NCBI GenBank assembly: GCA_002434335.1
Contig: DJJW01000095.1
Span: 64,792 to 72,769, forward strand
Origin: Lachnoclostridium sp. UBA6558
Lineage (GTDB): Bacteria > Bacillota > Clostridia > Lachnospirales > Lachnospiraceae
Direction of reading: 5' to 3'
Length of the DNA: 7,978 bases
Each line of letters begins with the position of its first letter. Positions within the stretch are counted from its first letter, which is position 1. Below the pieces are notes generated by a model. It was given only the letters and a program-made list of their open reading frames with translations. It searched no databases and was not told the DNA's origin. Below are positions 1-5,711 of this stretch, in pieces. Both the position numbers and the translations under genes were made by a program.

Positions 1-734
1 TCCAAACCATAATCAACTGTTATTAAGGAACCACTCTTATCTCTGGCTTCTACTACAAGGATTCCATCTGCCAATCCGCTGATAATTCGATTCCTCATAG
101 GAAAATGATATGCTCTTGGCCCTGTCCCCTGAACATACTCTGAGATAATTCCTCCCTTAGCAGCTGTCTTTAAATAGATGTTAAAATTCTCTATGGGATA
201 ACAAATATCAACTCCGCAGCCAAGAACTGCATAAGTTGCTCCTTCTGCTGCTAAACTGCCTGTATGTGCAGCACCATCGATGCCTGCTGCAAGTCCGCTG
301 ATGGTACCAATACCGGCTCTTGCTAAAGCTTTTGAAAACAAATCAGCTGTTTCCCTCCCGTAATCAGAGCAGTTTCTTGCCCCAACTACTGCAATATGGA
401 CTTTGTCTTTCTCCGGAAGCTTTCCTTTATAGAATAACCCAAGTGGTGCCTCATAAATATTTCGTAATTTATCAGGATATACATCGTCCTCTATTGTTAC
501 AAAATATATGCCTTTCTCTTTTAGTTTAGCATAGCTTTCCTGCACCTTATTCACCTGTCTGGTTTTGATAATTCGTTGCAGATCTTTTTCATTTAATTCT
601 GAAATCTTCTTAAATTCCTCCATCTCTCCCTCAAACACCTCTTCAACGGAGGAAAAAAAGGATAATATTAAATTCTTCTTTTTCAAGCTTATCTCTAATC
701 CACATAGCCAGAACCAGCATTCTTTTTTTGTCAT
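1..734 (-). CDS. dprA: DNA processing protein DprA (Smf), 3' end beyond the window
   Basis: DprA binds incoming single-stranded DNA in the cytoplasm and loads RecA during natural transformation; many non-transformable Firmicutes also keep it. The 244 codons present read open to the window edge, so roughly the last third is missing (family usually about 290-370 residues). Residues 1-105 form the variable N-terminal part. The Rossmann-like DprA core starts near 112 with HIAVVGAR (113-120), followed by SGLAAGIDGAAH (146-157), GCGVDICYP (172-180), FPMRNRIISG (211-220) and KSGSLIT (233-239), all hallmark motifs in the usual order. The ATG at 734 is supported by an AAGGAGG Shine-Dalgarno about 6 bases upstream. 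It begins 76 bases after the yifB stop with no terminator or clear promoter between, so the two are probably co-transcribed. In clostridia dprA is often followed by topA, which cannot be seen here. Identity is secure; a role in real competence is unproven. Confidence 0.95.
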   Translation of the reverse strand, partial: MTKKECWFWLCGLEISLKKKNLILSFFSSVEEVFEGEMEEFKKISELNEKDLQRIIKTRQVNKVQESYAKLKEKGIYFVTIEDDVYPDKLRNIYEAPLGLFYKGKLPEKDKVHIAVVGARNCSDYGRETADLFSKALARAGIGTISGLAAGIDGAAHTGSLAAEGATYAVLGCGVDICYPIENFNIYLKTAAKGGIISEYVQGTGPRAYHFPMRNRIISGLADGILVVEARDKSGSLITVDYGL

Positions 735-810
735 TTGAACCTCCTTACATATGAATTTCTTTAAGATTTTCCATAACTCTGAATATCCATGTACCGGAAT
801 AGACGCTTCA

Positions 811-2340
811 CTAATCCCAATACTTCTTATCCATGCTTCGATAACAAATGGCCTCACTTAAATGCTTTTCTTTAATATTTTCACTTCCTTCCAAATCTGC
901 AATAGTCCTGGCTACCTTTAGTACCCTGTGATACGCTCTGGCACTAAGGTTTAATCTGGTATAAGCTTCCTCCATCAATTTTTCTTCCTTTATGCCCAAT
1001 GCACAGTGTTCCTGCAGCATTCTGGTGGTAAGCTGCGAGTTAAAGTGTATCCGGTCTTTTTTGTATCGCTCCGTCTGGACCAATCTTCCTTTCATTACAC
1101 GCTCCCTAATCATAGCAGAGTTTTCTCTCCCTCCCTTCTTATTCAAATCCTTATAATCTGACTGGGGCACTTCAATGCTAATGTCTATTCTGTCCAAAAG
1201 AGGGCGGCTGATCTTACCAAGATAATTCCTTACCTGGGACAAGGAGCAATGGCATTTATTCCTATCAGGGTAATAACCACAATTGCATGGATTCATTGCT
1301 GTACAGAGCATCAGGTTAGCCGGATAACGAAAGGTACCGTTCAGTCTTGTAATTGTTATCTCATTTTCCTCCAGTGGCTGTCTGAGAATTTCGATGGTTT
1401 TACGGTTAAATTCAGGAAATTCATCTAAAAAAAGAACACCCATATGAGCCAGGCTTATCTCTCCGGGCACCGGAAATCTTCCTCCTCCGGTTAACGCAGT
1501 GGTAGTAATTGTATGATGTGGGGAACGAAAAGGGCGATTAAGAATCAAGGACTGATTATTATCTAATAATCCTGAGACACTGTAGATTTTAGAAATTTCA
1601 AGACTTTCTTCGAAGGAAAGTTCGGGAAGAATAGAAGGAATCCTTCTGGCAAGCATTGTCTTACCAGAACCGGGCGGTCCCATTAAAAGAATATTGTGCA
1701 TACCACAGGCAGCAATTTCAATTGCTCTTTTCGCCAGCTCCTGGCCAACGATATCCGAAAAGTCATATAGCGTATCTTCCCTGCCCGGCTTTAAGTCCTT
1801 TGCCTGTAAGATACAGGGATCAAGATGCAGCTTTCCGTTTAAGAATTCTGCCACCTGTGTCAAAGTATCAACACCATATACTTCAATCCCCTTGACTACC
1901 GCTCCTTCCCTTACATTACAGGAGGGCACAACACATCTTTTAAAGCCCTGCTCATATGCCATATACACAATTGGCAGAACTCCATTTACCTTTTTTACTT
2001 CTCCATTCAAACTTAACTCACCTATAAACAGGGTATCTTTAAGACTTTCTTCCAGAAGCAGACCAAGAGCTGCAAGAACGGATATGGCAATGGGAAGATC
2101 AAATGCCGTCCCCTCCTTGCGCATATCAGCCGGTGATAGATTAATGGTTATTCGTTTCGCCGGCAAACGATAACCGGAATTTTTTAAGGAAATACGGACC
2201 CGCTCCCTGGCTTCTCTGACCTCGGAACCAAGATATCCCACAAGGTCAAAAACCGGCAGTCCGTCACTGATATCAGCCTCTACGGTAATTCTTCTGCTAT
2301 CAATACCAAAAACCGTTCCGCTGTATACTTTACTAAACAT
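811..2340 (-). CDS. comM: YifB/ComM family AAA+ ATPase (Mg-chelatase-like)
   Basis: The 509-residue protein has the normal family length. Residues 1-170 are the Lon-protease-like S5 fold domain (SPADMRKEGTAFDLPIA at 69-85, GELSLNGEVKKVNGVLPI at 107-124). The AAA+ domain follows, with Walker A GPPGSGKT (221-228), Walker B VLFLDEFPE (302-310) and a probable arginine-finger segment SRPLLDRIDI (378-387). A CNC-x8-CHC cluster (C352, C354, C363, C365) is typical of the family and may bind metal. The C-terminal helical lid, about 455-509, is the Mg-chelatase C-terminal domain. ComM of Haemophilus and Vibrio is a hexameric branch-migration helicase that promotes integration of transforming DNA; the role of Firmicute homologues (often named YifB) is less clear. 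The ATG is preceded by AAAGGAGC at good spacing. A sigma-A-like promoter lies just upstream and dprA follows, so this is probably a two-gene DNA-processing unit. Confidence 0.95.
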   Translation of the reverse strand: MFSKVYSGTVFGIDSRRITVEADISDGLPVFDLVGYLGSEVREARERVRISLKNSGYRLPAKRITINLSPADMRKEGTAFDLPIAISVLAALGLLLEESLKDTLFIGELSLNGEVKKVNGVLPIVYMAYEQGFKRCVVPSCNVREGAVVKGIEVYGVDTLTQVAEFLNGKLHLDPCILQAKDLKPGREDTLYDFSDIVGQELAKRAIEIAACGMHNILLMGPPGSGKTMLARRIPSILPELSFEESLEISKIYSVSGLLDNNQSLILNRPFRSPHHTITTTALTGGGRFPVPGEISLAHMGVLFLDEFPEFNRKTIEILRQPLEENEITITRLNGTFRYPANLMLCTAMNPCNCGYYPDRNKCHCSLSQVRNYLGKISRPLLDRIDISIEVPQSDYKDLNKKGGRENSAMIRERVMKGRLVQTERYKKDRIHFNSQLTTRMLQEHCALGIKEEKLMEEAYTRLNLSARAYHRVLKVARTIADLEGSENIKEKHLSEAICYRSMDKKYWD

Positions 2341-2388
2341 ATTGCTCCTTTCCCTTTCTCTCCGGGGGCAGAAGCATCATCCATGATT

Positions 2389-2417
2389 ATTATAACAAAA
2401 AAGCAAGATTCTGGCAA
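2389..2417 (-). promoter_or_regulatory. Sigma-A-type promoter for yifB-dprA
   Basis: On the minus strand TTGCCA (2417-2412) and TATAAT (2394-2389) are separated by exactly 17 bases. The -10 is a perfect match and the -35 has four of six consensus bases. It lies downstream of the nrdR terminator and about 48 bases before the yifB start, giving a leader of about 40 bases ending in a good ribosome binding site. The position and spacing fit a housekeeping promoter that separates yifB-dprA from nrdR. Confidence 0.7.
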
Positions 2418-2429
2418 TAATACCTAACA

Positions 2430-2484
2430 ATAAAAGAACAGCAGATAGCACATGAGTATATAATACTCTGACAGCTATCTGCTG
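2430..2484 (-). terminator. Rho-independent terminator of nrdR
   Basis: Arms 2439-2449 and 2474-2484 form an 11-bp perfect stem, and inside it a second perfect 6-bp stem (2454-2459 with 2463-2468, 3-base loop) extends the hairpin. Read on the minus strand, the stem is followed by a T-rich run (TTCTTTTAT). It starts about 43 bases past the nrdR stop. No such tail exists on the plus side, so it acts for leftward transcription. The T tract is interrupted, which makes it moderately rather than strongly convincing. Confidence 0.7.
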
Positions 2485-2527
2485 CTCCTATACTTCATAT
2501 ATCCACTTCTGCGGCATTCGTTAGAGT

Positions 2528-2989
2528 TTACCCTTGTTTCGCATCTAATATCTTCTTAAGTTCATCCACAAAAGTATTTACATCCTTAAATTCACGATAA
2601 ACCGAAGCAAATCTGACATAAGCAACTGCATCAAGATCCTTTAGCTTGTCCATAAGAATTTCACCGATCACAGAGCTCTTAATTTCTTTTTCTTCCATAT
2701 TAAATATGGTATTCTCCACTTCATCTACCAGTGCTTTCATCTGGTCAACGGAAATGGGTCTTTTATGGCAGGAACGAAAAACACCTGCTTCAATTTTCGA
2801 CCTGTCATAAGGCTCTCGGTTATTATCCTTCTTTATGACCACCAAAGGAATAGTCTCTACTTTTTCATAAGTAGTAAAACGCTTTGAGCATTCATCACAT
2901 TGACGTCTTCTTCGAATAGAACTTCCATCGTCTGCCGGTCTTGAGTCAATAACTCTTGTATTCTCATCTCCGCAAAATGGACATCTCAT
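2528..2989 (-). CDS. nrdR: Transcriptional repressor NrdR
   Basis: NrdR represses ribonucleotide reductase genes when dATP/ATP binding to its ATP-cone domain signals sufficient dNTP supply. The 153-residue product matches the family length (about 150-160). It opens with the classical zinc ribbon MRCPFCGD (C3, C6) paired with CDEC (C31, C34), then has the conserved basic stretch SSIRRRRQC (23-31) and an ATP-cone domain from about 49 to 139, including IKKDNNREPYDRSKI and AYVRFASVYREF. The frame is open upstream to an ATG at 3082, but that would add 31 residues ahead of the zinc ribbon, has no Shine-Dalgarno, and would place a near-perfect promoter inside the coding region. The ATG at 2989 has an AAGG about 8 bases upstream and is clearly preferred. 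No nrd gene is in the window, so its target genes are not visible. It sits divergent to ymxH. Confidence 0.96.
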   Translation of the reverse strand: MRCPFCGDENTRVIDSRPADDGSSIRRRRQCDECSKRFTTYEKVETIPLVVIKKDNNREPYDRSKIEAGVFRSCHKRPISVDQMKALVDEVENTIFNMEEKEIKSSVIGEILMDKLKDLDAVAYVRFASVYREFKDVNTFVDELKKILDAKQG

Positions 2990-3028
2990 ATTTTGTACCT
3001 TATCCTTCCCTCTAACTTCTTTAAGTTG

Positions 3029-3057
3029 ATTATATTGAAAGATATTCAATCGGTCAA
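3029..3057 (-). promoter_or_regulatory. Sigma-A-type promoter of nrdR
   Basis: On the minus strand TTGACC (3057-3052) and TATAAT (3034-3029) are spaced by exactly 17 bases, an almost perfect housekeeping promoter. Expected transcription start is near 3022, giving a leader of about 32 bases before the ATG at 2989. This supports that start over the in-frame ATG at 3082. Confidence 0.8.
3034..3050 (-). promoter_or_regulatory. Perfect dyad within the nrdR promoter spacer, possible operator
   Basis: Minus strand ATTGAA-TATCT-TTCAAT: 6-bp perfect arms and a 5-base centre, filling the interval between -35 and -10 and sharing one base with the -10. A repressor bound here would block polymerase. It does not look like the published NrdR box (a 16-bp ACAC...GTGT-type dyad), so the binding protein is unknown. 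A chance dyad in AT-rich DNA is possible. Confidence 0.4.
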
Positions 3058-3172
3058 GATATTTTAATACTACTTTTTTCATATATTAAGATAGATAGTT
3101 TTTCGGATGCCTGTCTGTAACCTGCTGAAAATATTCCACCCTCATATGCTAATTATTGAAAAAGGAGGCCCC

Positions 3173-3436
3173 ATGAGACTATGTGATTTAAAACAGAAAG
3201 AAGTTATCAACTGCAGTTACGGAGAAAGACTCGGATTTGTCTGCGATCTGGAATTCGATGTGAATACTGGCATTATAACGCATATTATCGTACCGGGACC
3301 GTGTAAAATCTGGGGTTTCTTAGGAAGAGACCAGGAATATGTAATAAATTATAACTGTATCAAGCAGATTGGCACCGATGTAATTCTTGTTGATATTGAC
3401 GCGGAAAAAGTACTTATAAAATCAGCCTATATTTAA
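3173..3436 (+). CDS. ymxH: YlmC/YmxH family sporulation protein (PRC-barrel domain)
   Basis: This 87-residue protein is almost entirely one PRC-barrel. It opens with the family signature MRLCDLKQKEVINCSYGERLGFVCDLEFD in residues 1-29, continues with a strand and turn around PGPCKIWGFLGRDQEYVI (43-60), and ends with IKQIGTDVILVD (65-76). YlmC/YmxH proteins are small soluble proteins found widely in endospore formers, several of them sporulation-associated; their molecular role is not known. The start was chosen at 3173 because AAGGAGG (3162-3168) precedes it at correct spacing; the frame is open upstream to an ATG at 3107, but that extension lacks family resemblance. It is the only plus-strand gene here, divergent from nrdR and convergent with the lipoprotein gene, whose stop lies 7 bases away. 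In many clostridia this gene sits between sigG and nrdR on the same strand, so a local inversion is likely. I found no convincing promoter. Confidence 0.9.
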   Translation: MRLCDLKQKEVINCSYGERLGFVCDLEFDVNTGIITHIIVPGPCKIWGFLGRDQEYVINYNCIKQIGTDVILVDIDAEKVLIKSAYI

Positions 3437-3443
3437 GCTCTTC

Positions 3444-4541
3444 TTAAGGTTTGCAGACGCTGCAGGGTTCATATCCCTCTTCTTTTGCTTCTTCCATTAA
3501 GATGGCTTTGCTGTTATCCTTTACGTACTGACAGCCTTTTTTATGGTACCTAGTGCCTTTTTCTGTTACATATACGTATTTCTCTGATTTCTTATCAGAA
3601 GGTTTTTCCTCATTATCCGATAAATTGTCAGTGTTCTCTTGAACTGAGGATTCAGAGGTTTGCTTTGCATATGTACCTTCTGTTTTAACTGAAATATTAT
3701 TGCCATCACTATTCATTGTAACGGTACCCATTACATCCGTTCGGTACACCTGCACGTCTTCATCCTCCAGATTGGCTAATGTAATACTGGATGGATGACC
3801 ATAGGAATTATCTTTCCCAACAGAAATTACTGCATAAACAGGATCTACTGCTCTTAGGAATTCAAGACTGCTGCTGGTTAATGATCCATGGTGTCCGACT
3901 TTTAAAACATCTGTCTCCAGGTCCCAGCCCTCCGATAACAGATCTTTTTCTGCTTCTTCCATATCACCGGTAAAGAGAAAAGAATTCTTACCATTGGTCA
4001 GCTTAATTACCAAAGAGTAATTATTGGTGTTATCACCATAATCCTTCCCCAAGGGTGTTAGAAACTCAAAGGAAGAACCACCAAGCTTATAGGTGTCCCC
4101 TGCTTTGGGATAGATCTTCGTTATATTCTTTTTCTCTGCCAGGCTGATTAAATTATTATAGGTATCTGTGTCGTACTTCTGTTTACCAAGAAATATGTCA
4201 TCTGCATTATATTCCTTTATAACCTCTGCCATCCCGCCGATATGGTCACTATGAGGATGTGTGCAGATAATATATTTAAGGGATTTAATATTTTCCTGTT
4301 CCAGATAAGCGTTTACGGTGCTTCCTTGATCCTTCTCACCAGCGTCAATAAGCATAGCTTCTCCCTGTGACTGTATCAGTATAGCATCTCCCTGTCCCAC
4401 ATCCAGGTACATAACCTTTAAATCATTGTTTGGATCATTATTACTTACCTCAACTGCACAGCCGGATAATATAAGAATGAAAGACAGTACAAGAGATATC
4501 CTTAAAATATGTACAAAACTTCGAAATATATTATTTTTCAT
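3444..4541 (-). CDS. Lipoprotein with ComEC-like metallo-beta-lactamase domain and Ada-like metal-binding tail
   Basis: The 365-residue product starts with a short charged stretch and a hydrophobic signal segment (about 13-27) ending in the lipobox LSGC, so C28 should be lipidated and the rest displayed outside the membrane. Residues 41-285 form a metallo-beta-lactamase fold of the ComEC/Rec2 hydrolase type: YLDVGQGDAILI (45-56), the metal motif HPHSDH (H95, H97, D99, H100), TGD (191-193), GHHGS (216-220) and YGHPS (247-251). A Ser/Asn/Glu-rich linker (about 290-320) leads to a C-terminal module YVTEKGTRYHKKGCQYV...CSVC (322-363; H333, C337, C360, C363) resembling Ada-type zinc-binding domains. 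Such two-domain proteins occur in many clostridia; the substrate is unknown, with phosphodiester hydrolysis of extracellular nucleic acid or nucleotides the natural guess. All key metal residues are present. It lies between sigG and ymxH but behind the sigG terminator, so it is probably transcribed separately. The Shine-Dalgarno placement is unusual (see separate entry). Confidence 0.9.
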   Translation of the reverse strand: MKNNIFRSFVHILRISLVLSFILILSGCAVEVSNNDPNNDLKVMYLDVGQGDAILIQSQGEAMLIDAGEKDQGSTVNAYLEQENIKSLKYIICTHPHSDHIGGMAEVIKEYNADDIFLGKQKYDTDTYNNLISLAEKKNITKIYPKAGDTYKLGGSSFEFLTPLGKDYGDNTNNYSLVIKLTNGKNSFLFTGDMEEAEKDLLSEGWDLETDVLKVGHHGSLTSSSLEFLRAVDPVYAVISVGKDNSYGHPSSITLANLEDEDVQVYRTDVMGTVTMNSDGNNISVKTEGTYAKQTSESSVQENTDNLSDNEEKPSDKKSEKYVYVTEKGTRYHKKGCQYVKDNSKAILMEEAKEEGYEPCSVCKP

Positions 4542-4560
4542 ATTACCATAATGTCCTCCT
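4539..4560 (-). promoter_or_regulatory. Ribosome binding site with 3-codon mini-ORF overlapping the lipoprotein start
   Basis: The strong AGGAGG (4560-4555) is 13 bases from the lipoprotein ATG at 4541, too far for optimal initiation, but exactly 5 bases from another ATG (4549) in a different frame. That frame reads Met-Val-Ile-stop, and its TGA (4540-4538) overlaps the main ATG as ATGA, the classical translational-coupling arrangement. Ribosomes may therefore start at the mini-ORF and reinitiate. No in-frame ATG, GTG or TTG start lies closer to the Shine-Dalgarno; an upstream in-frame stop is at 4583-4581. Confidence 0.5.
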
Positions 4561-4570
4561 CTGTAAAATG

Positions 4571-4589
4571 CTCTAATAGCTTACTAGAG
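4571..4589 (-). other. Small leader hairpin upstream of the lipoprotein gene
   Basis: Arms 4571-4578 and 4582-4589 pair over 8 bp (one G-U on the minus-strand RNA) around a 3-base loop, ending about 10 bases before the AGGAGG. With no real T tract after it, it is more likely an mRNA leader structure than a terminator. It may also be coincidental in AT-rich DNA. I could not identify a convincing promoter between here and the sigG terminator. Confidence 0.3.
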
Positions 4590-4615
4590 GTTTCCATAAA
4601 AATCAATATCAAATT

Positions 4616-4660
4616 ACAAAAAAAATACACCCTAACAAAACTACCGTTCTTGTTAAGGTG
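4616..4660 (-). terminator. Rho-independent terminator of sigG
   Basis: Arms 4628-4638 and 4650-4660 form an 11-bp stem with one wobble pair and an 11-base loop. On the minus strand it is followed directly by TATTTTTTTT. It begins 11 bases after the sigG stop codon, the textbook position, and separates sigG from the lipoprotein gene. Confidence 0.9.
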
Positions 4661-4671
4661 CATAACTTAAT

Positions 4672-5451
4672 TTATTGACTCAGATAATTTTTCATATTTT
4701 TCAGTGCTGATTTTTCCAGTCTGGAAACCTGTGCTTGAGATATACATATTTCTTTCGCTACTTCCATCTGGGTTTTACCCTCATAAAACCGAAGTTCTAT
4801 AATTCCTCTTTCCCTGTCGGTAAGTTTTGAGAGAGCCTCTTTTAATGCAATTTCTTCGATCCAGTTTTCTTCTTTATTCTTTTTGTCGCTGACCTGATCC
4901 ATAATATACAGGGTATCTCCGCCTTCTGAATAAACAGGCTCATATAGGGATACCGGACTTTGAATGGCGTCCAGTGCATAAACCACATCTTCCTTTGAAA
5001 TACCGATTTCCGAAGCAATTTCCATAACTGTGGGTTCTTTGTCATTTTTCTTAAGTAATGCTTCCTTCGTGTAAATAGCTTTATACGCAGTATCACGTAA
5101 AGATCTGCTAACCCGTATGCTGTTATTATCTCTAAGATATCTTCTTATTTCACCGATTATCATAGGAACGGCATAGGTGGAGAATTTCACATTTTGTGTG
5201 ATATCAAAATTATCAATTGCTTTCATAAGACCAATGCAGCCAATCTGAAATAAATCATCAACATTTTCATTACTGCCAGAAAACCTTTGAATTATACTAA
5301 GTACAAGACGCAGATTACCCTTAATATACAATTCTCTTGCCTCTTTATCTCCCTCTAGGATACGTTTAAATAATTCTTCCTTTTCACTATTGTTCAGTAA
5401 TGGCAACTTAGATGTATTAACACCGCATATTTCTACCTTATAAAGAGCCAT
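4672..5451 (-). CDS. sigG: RNA polymerase sporulation sigma factor SigG
   Basis: Sigma-G directs late forespore transcription (spore coat-protected SASP genes, germination receptors and others) after engulfment. The 259-residue protein has the length of B. subtilis SigG (260) and its diagnostic N-terminus KVEICGVNTSKLPLL (5-19), which separates it from SigF. Region 2 spans about 44-113, with NLRLVLSIIQRF (46-57), DDLFQIGCIGLMKAIDNFD (65-83) and FSTYAVPMIIGEIRRYLRD (90-108). Region 3 includes SLRDTAYKA (117-125). Region 4 has the helix-turn-helix KTQMEVAKEICISQAQVSRLEK (226-247). One small oddity is that the turn residue, usually Gly (EIGISQ), is Cys236 here. The ATG has GGAGG 8 bases upstream. 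It lies 260 bases after sigE, an interval holding possible sporulation control sites, and is closed by its own terminator, so it can be expressed separately from the spoIIG operon as in B. subtilis. Confidence 0.97.
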   Translation of the reverse strand: MALYKVEICGVNTSKLPLLNNSEKEELFKRILEGDKEARELYIKGNLRLVLSIIQRFSGSNENVDDLFQIGCIGLMKAIDNFDITQNVKFSTYAVPMIIGEIRRYLRDNNSIRVSRSLRDTAYKAIYTKEALLKKNDKEPTVMEIASEIGISKEDVVYALDAIQSPVSLYEPVYSEGGDTLYIMDQVSDKKNKEENWIEEIALKEALSKLTDRERGIIELRFYEGKTQMEVAKEICISQAQVSRLEKSALKNMKNYLSQ

Positions 5452-5711
5452 ATGAAAACCTCCAAATCATTTTTTCTTCATGTACAAATCCATGTGTACA
5501 GTACATGTATACAGGGTAGAAAAAAATTTCTTATAACACTAAAGTGCTATGTTGAAATCCTTCTAATACATAGAAATAACTTCAATTATTATAGAAGTTT
5601 TCTCTATCCATTTCTACTCTTTGCATAAGTAAATGATTCACTATTAAAGGCATCTTTATACGGTTAAACAGGATGTAATAATTTCCTTTTTTCTTATATA
5701 TTAATATGTAA
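5452..5711 (-). promoter_or_regulatory. sigE-sigG intergenic leader with dyads and a weak sigma-F promoter candidate
   Basis: These 260 bases are very AT-rich and carry no gene. Three dyads are visible: 5578-5599 (6-bp arms), 5533-5550 (8-bp arms with one wobble and a 2-base centre), and a dense cluster at 5479-5512 in which TGTACA occurs twice (5481, 5495) and CATGTAC/GTACATG form a 7-bp inverted repeat. On the minus strand GTATA (5512-5508) matches the sigma-F -35 and is followed after 16 bases by GGATTTGTA (5491-5483), which keeps only the GG and the final TA of the sigma-F -10 consensus. Forespore transcription by sigma-F and sigma-G is expected for sigG from the family, but the promoter itself is not proven. 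No strong terminator for sigE is seen. Confidence 0.35.

Noticed and set aside
1656..2173. Plus-strand open frames opposite yifB (79 and 159 codons)
   Set aside because: They are antisense to a fully conserved AAA+ gene, show no recognisable domain and have no clear ribosome binding site.
3036..3068. Plus-strand TTGAAA/TATTTT as a promoter for ymxH
   Set aside because: The spacing is 19 bp, the hexamers are poor, and it overlaps the far better nrdR promoter on the other strand.
2990..3082. Upstream in-frame extension of NrdR to an ATG at 3082
   Set aside because: It would put 31 unrelated residues before the zinc ribbon, lacks a Shine-Dalgarno, and contains the near-consensus nrdR promoter.
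3107..3172. Upstream in-frame start of ymxH at 3107
   Set aside because: No Shine-Dalgarno there, whereas AAGGAGG sits directly before the ATG at 3173, where the conserved YlmC/YmxH N-terminus begins.
3433..3447. TTAAG-CTCTT-CTTAA dyad between the convergent ymxH and lipoprotein stops as a terminator
   Set aside because: Only 5-bp AT-rich arms made largely of the two stop codons, with no T tract.
5578..5599. AACTTC...GAAGTT hairpin as sigE terminator
   Set aside because: Only a 6-bp stem with a 10-base loop and an interrupted T tract; kept only as a dyad within the sigG leader.
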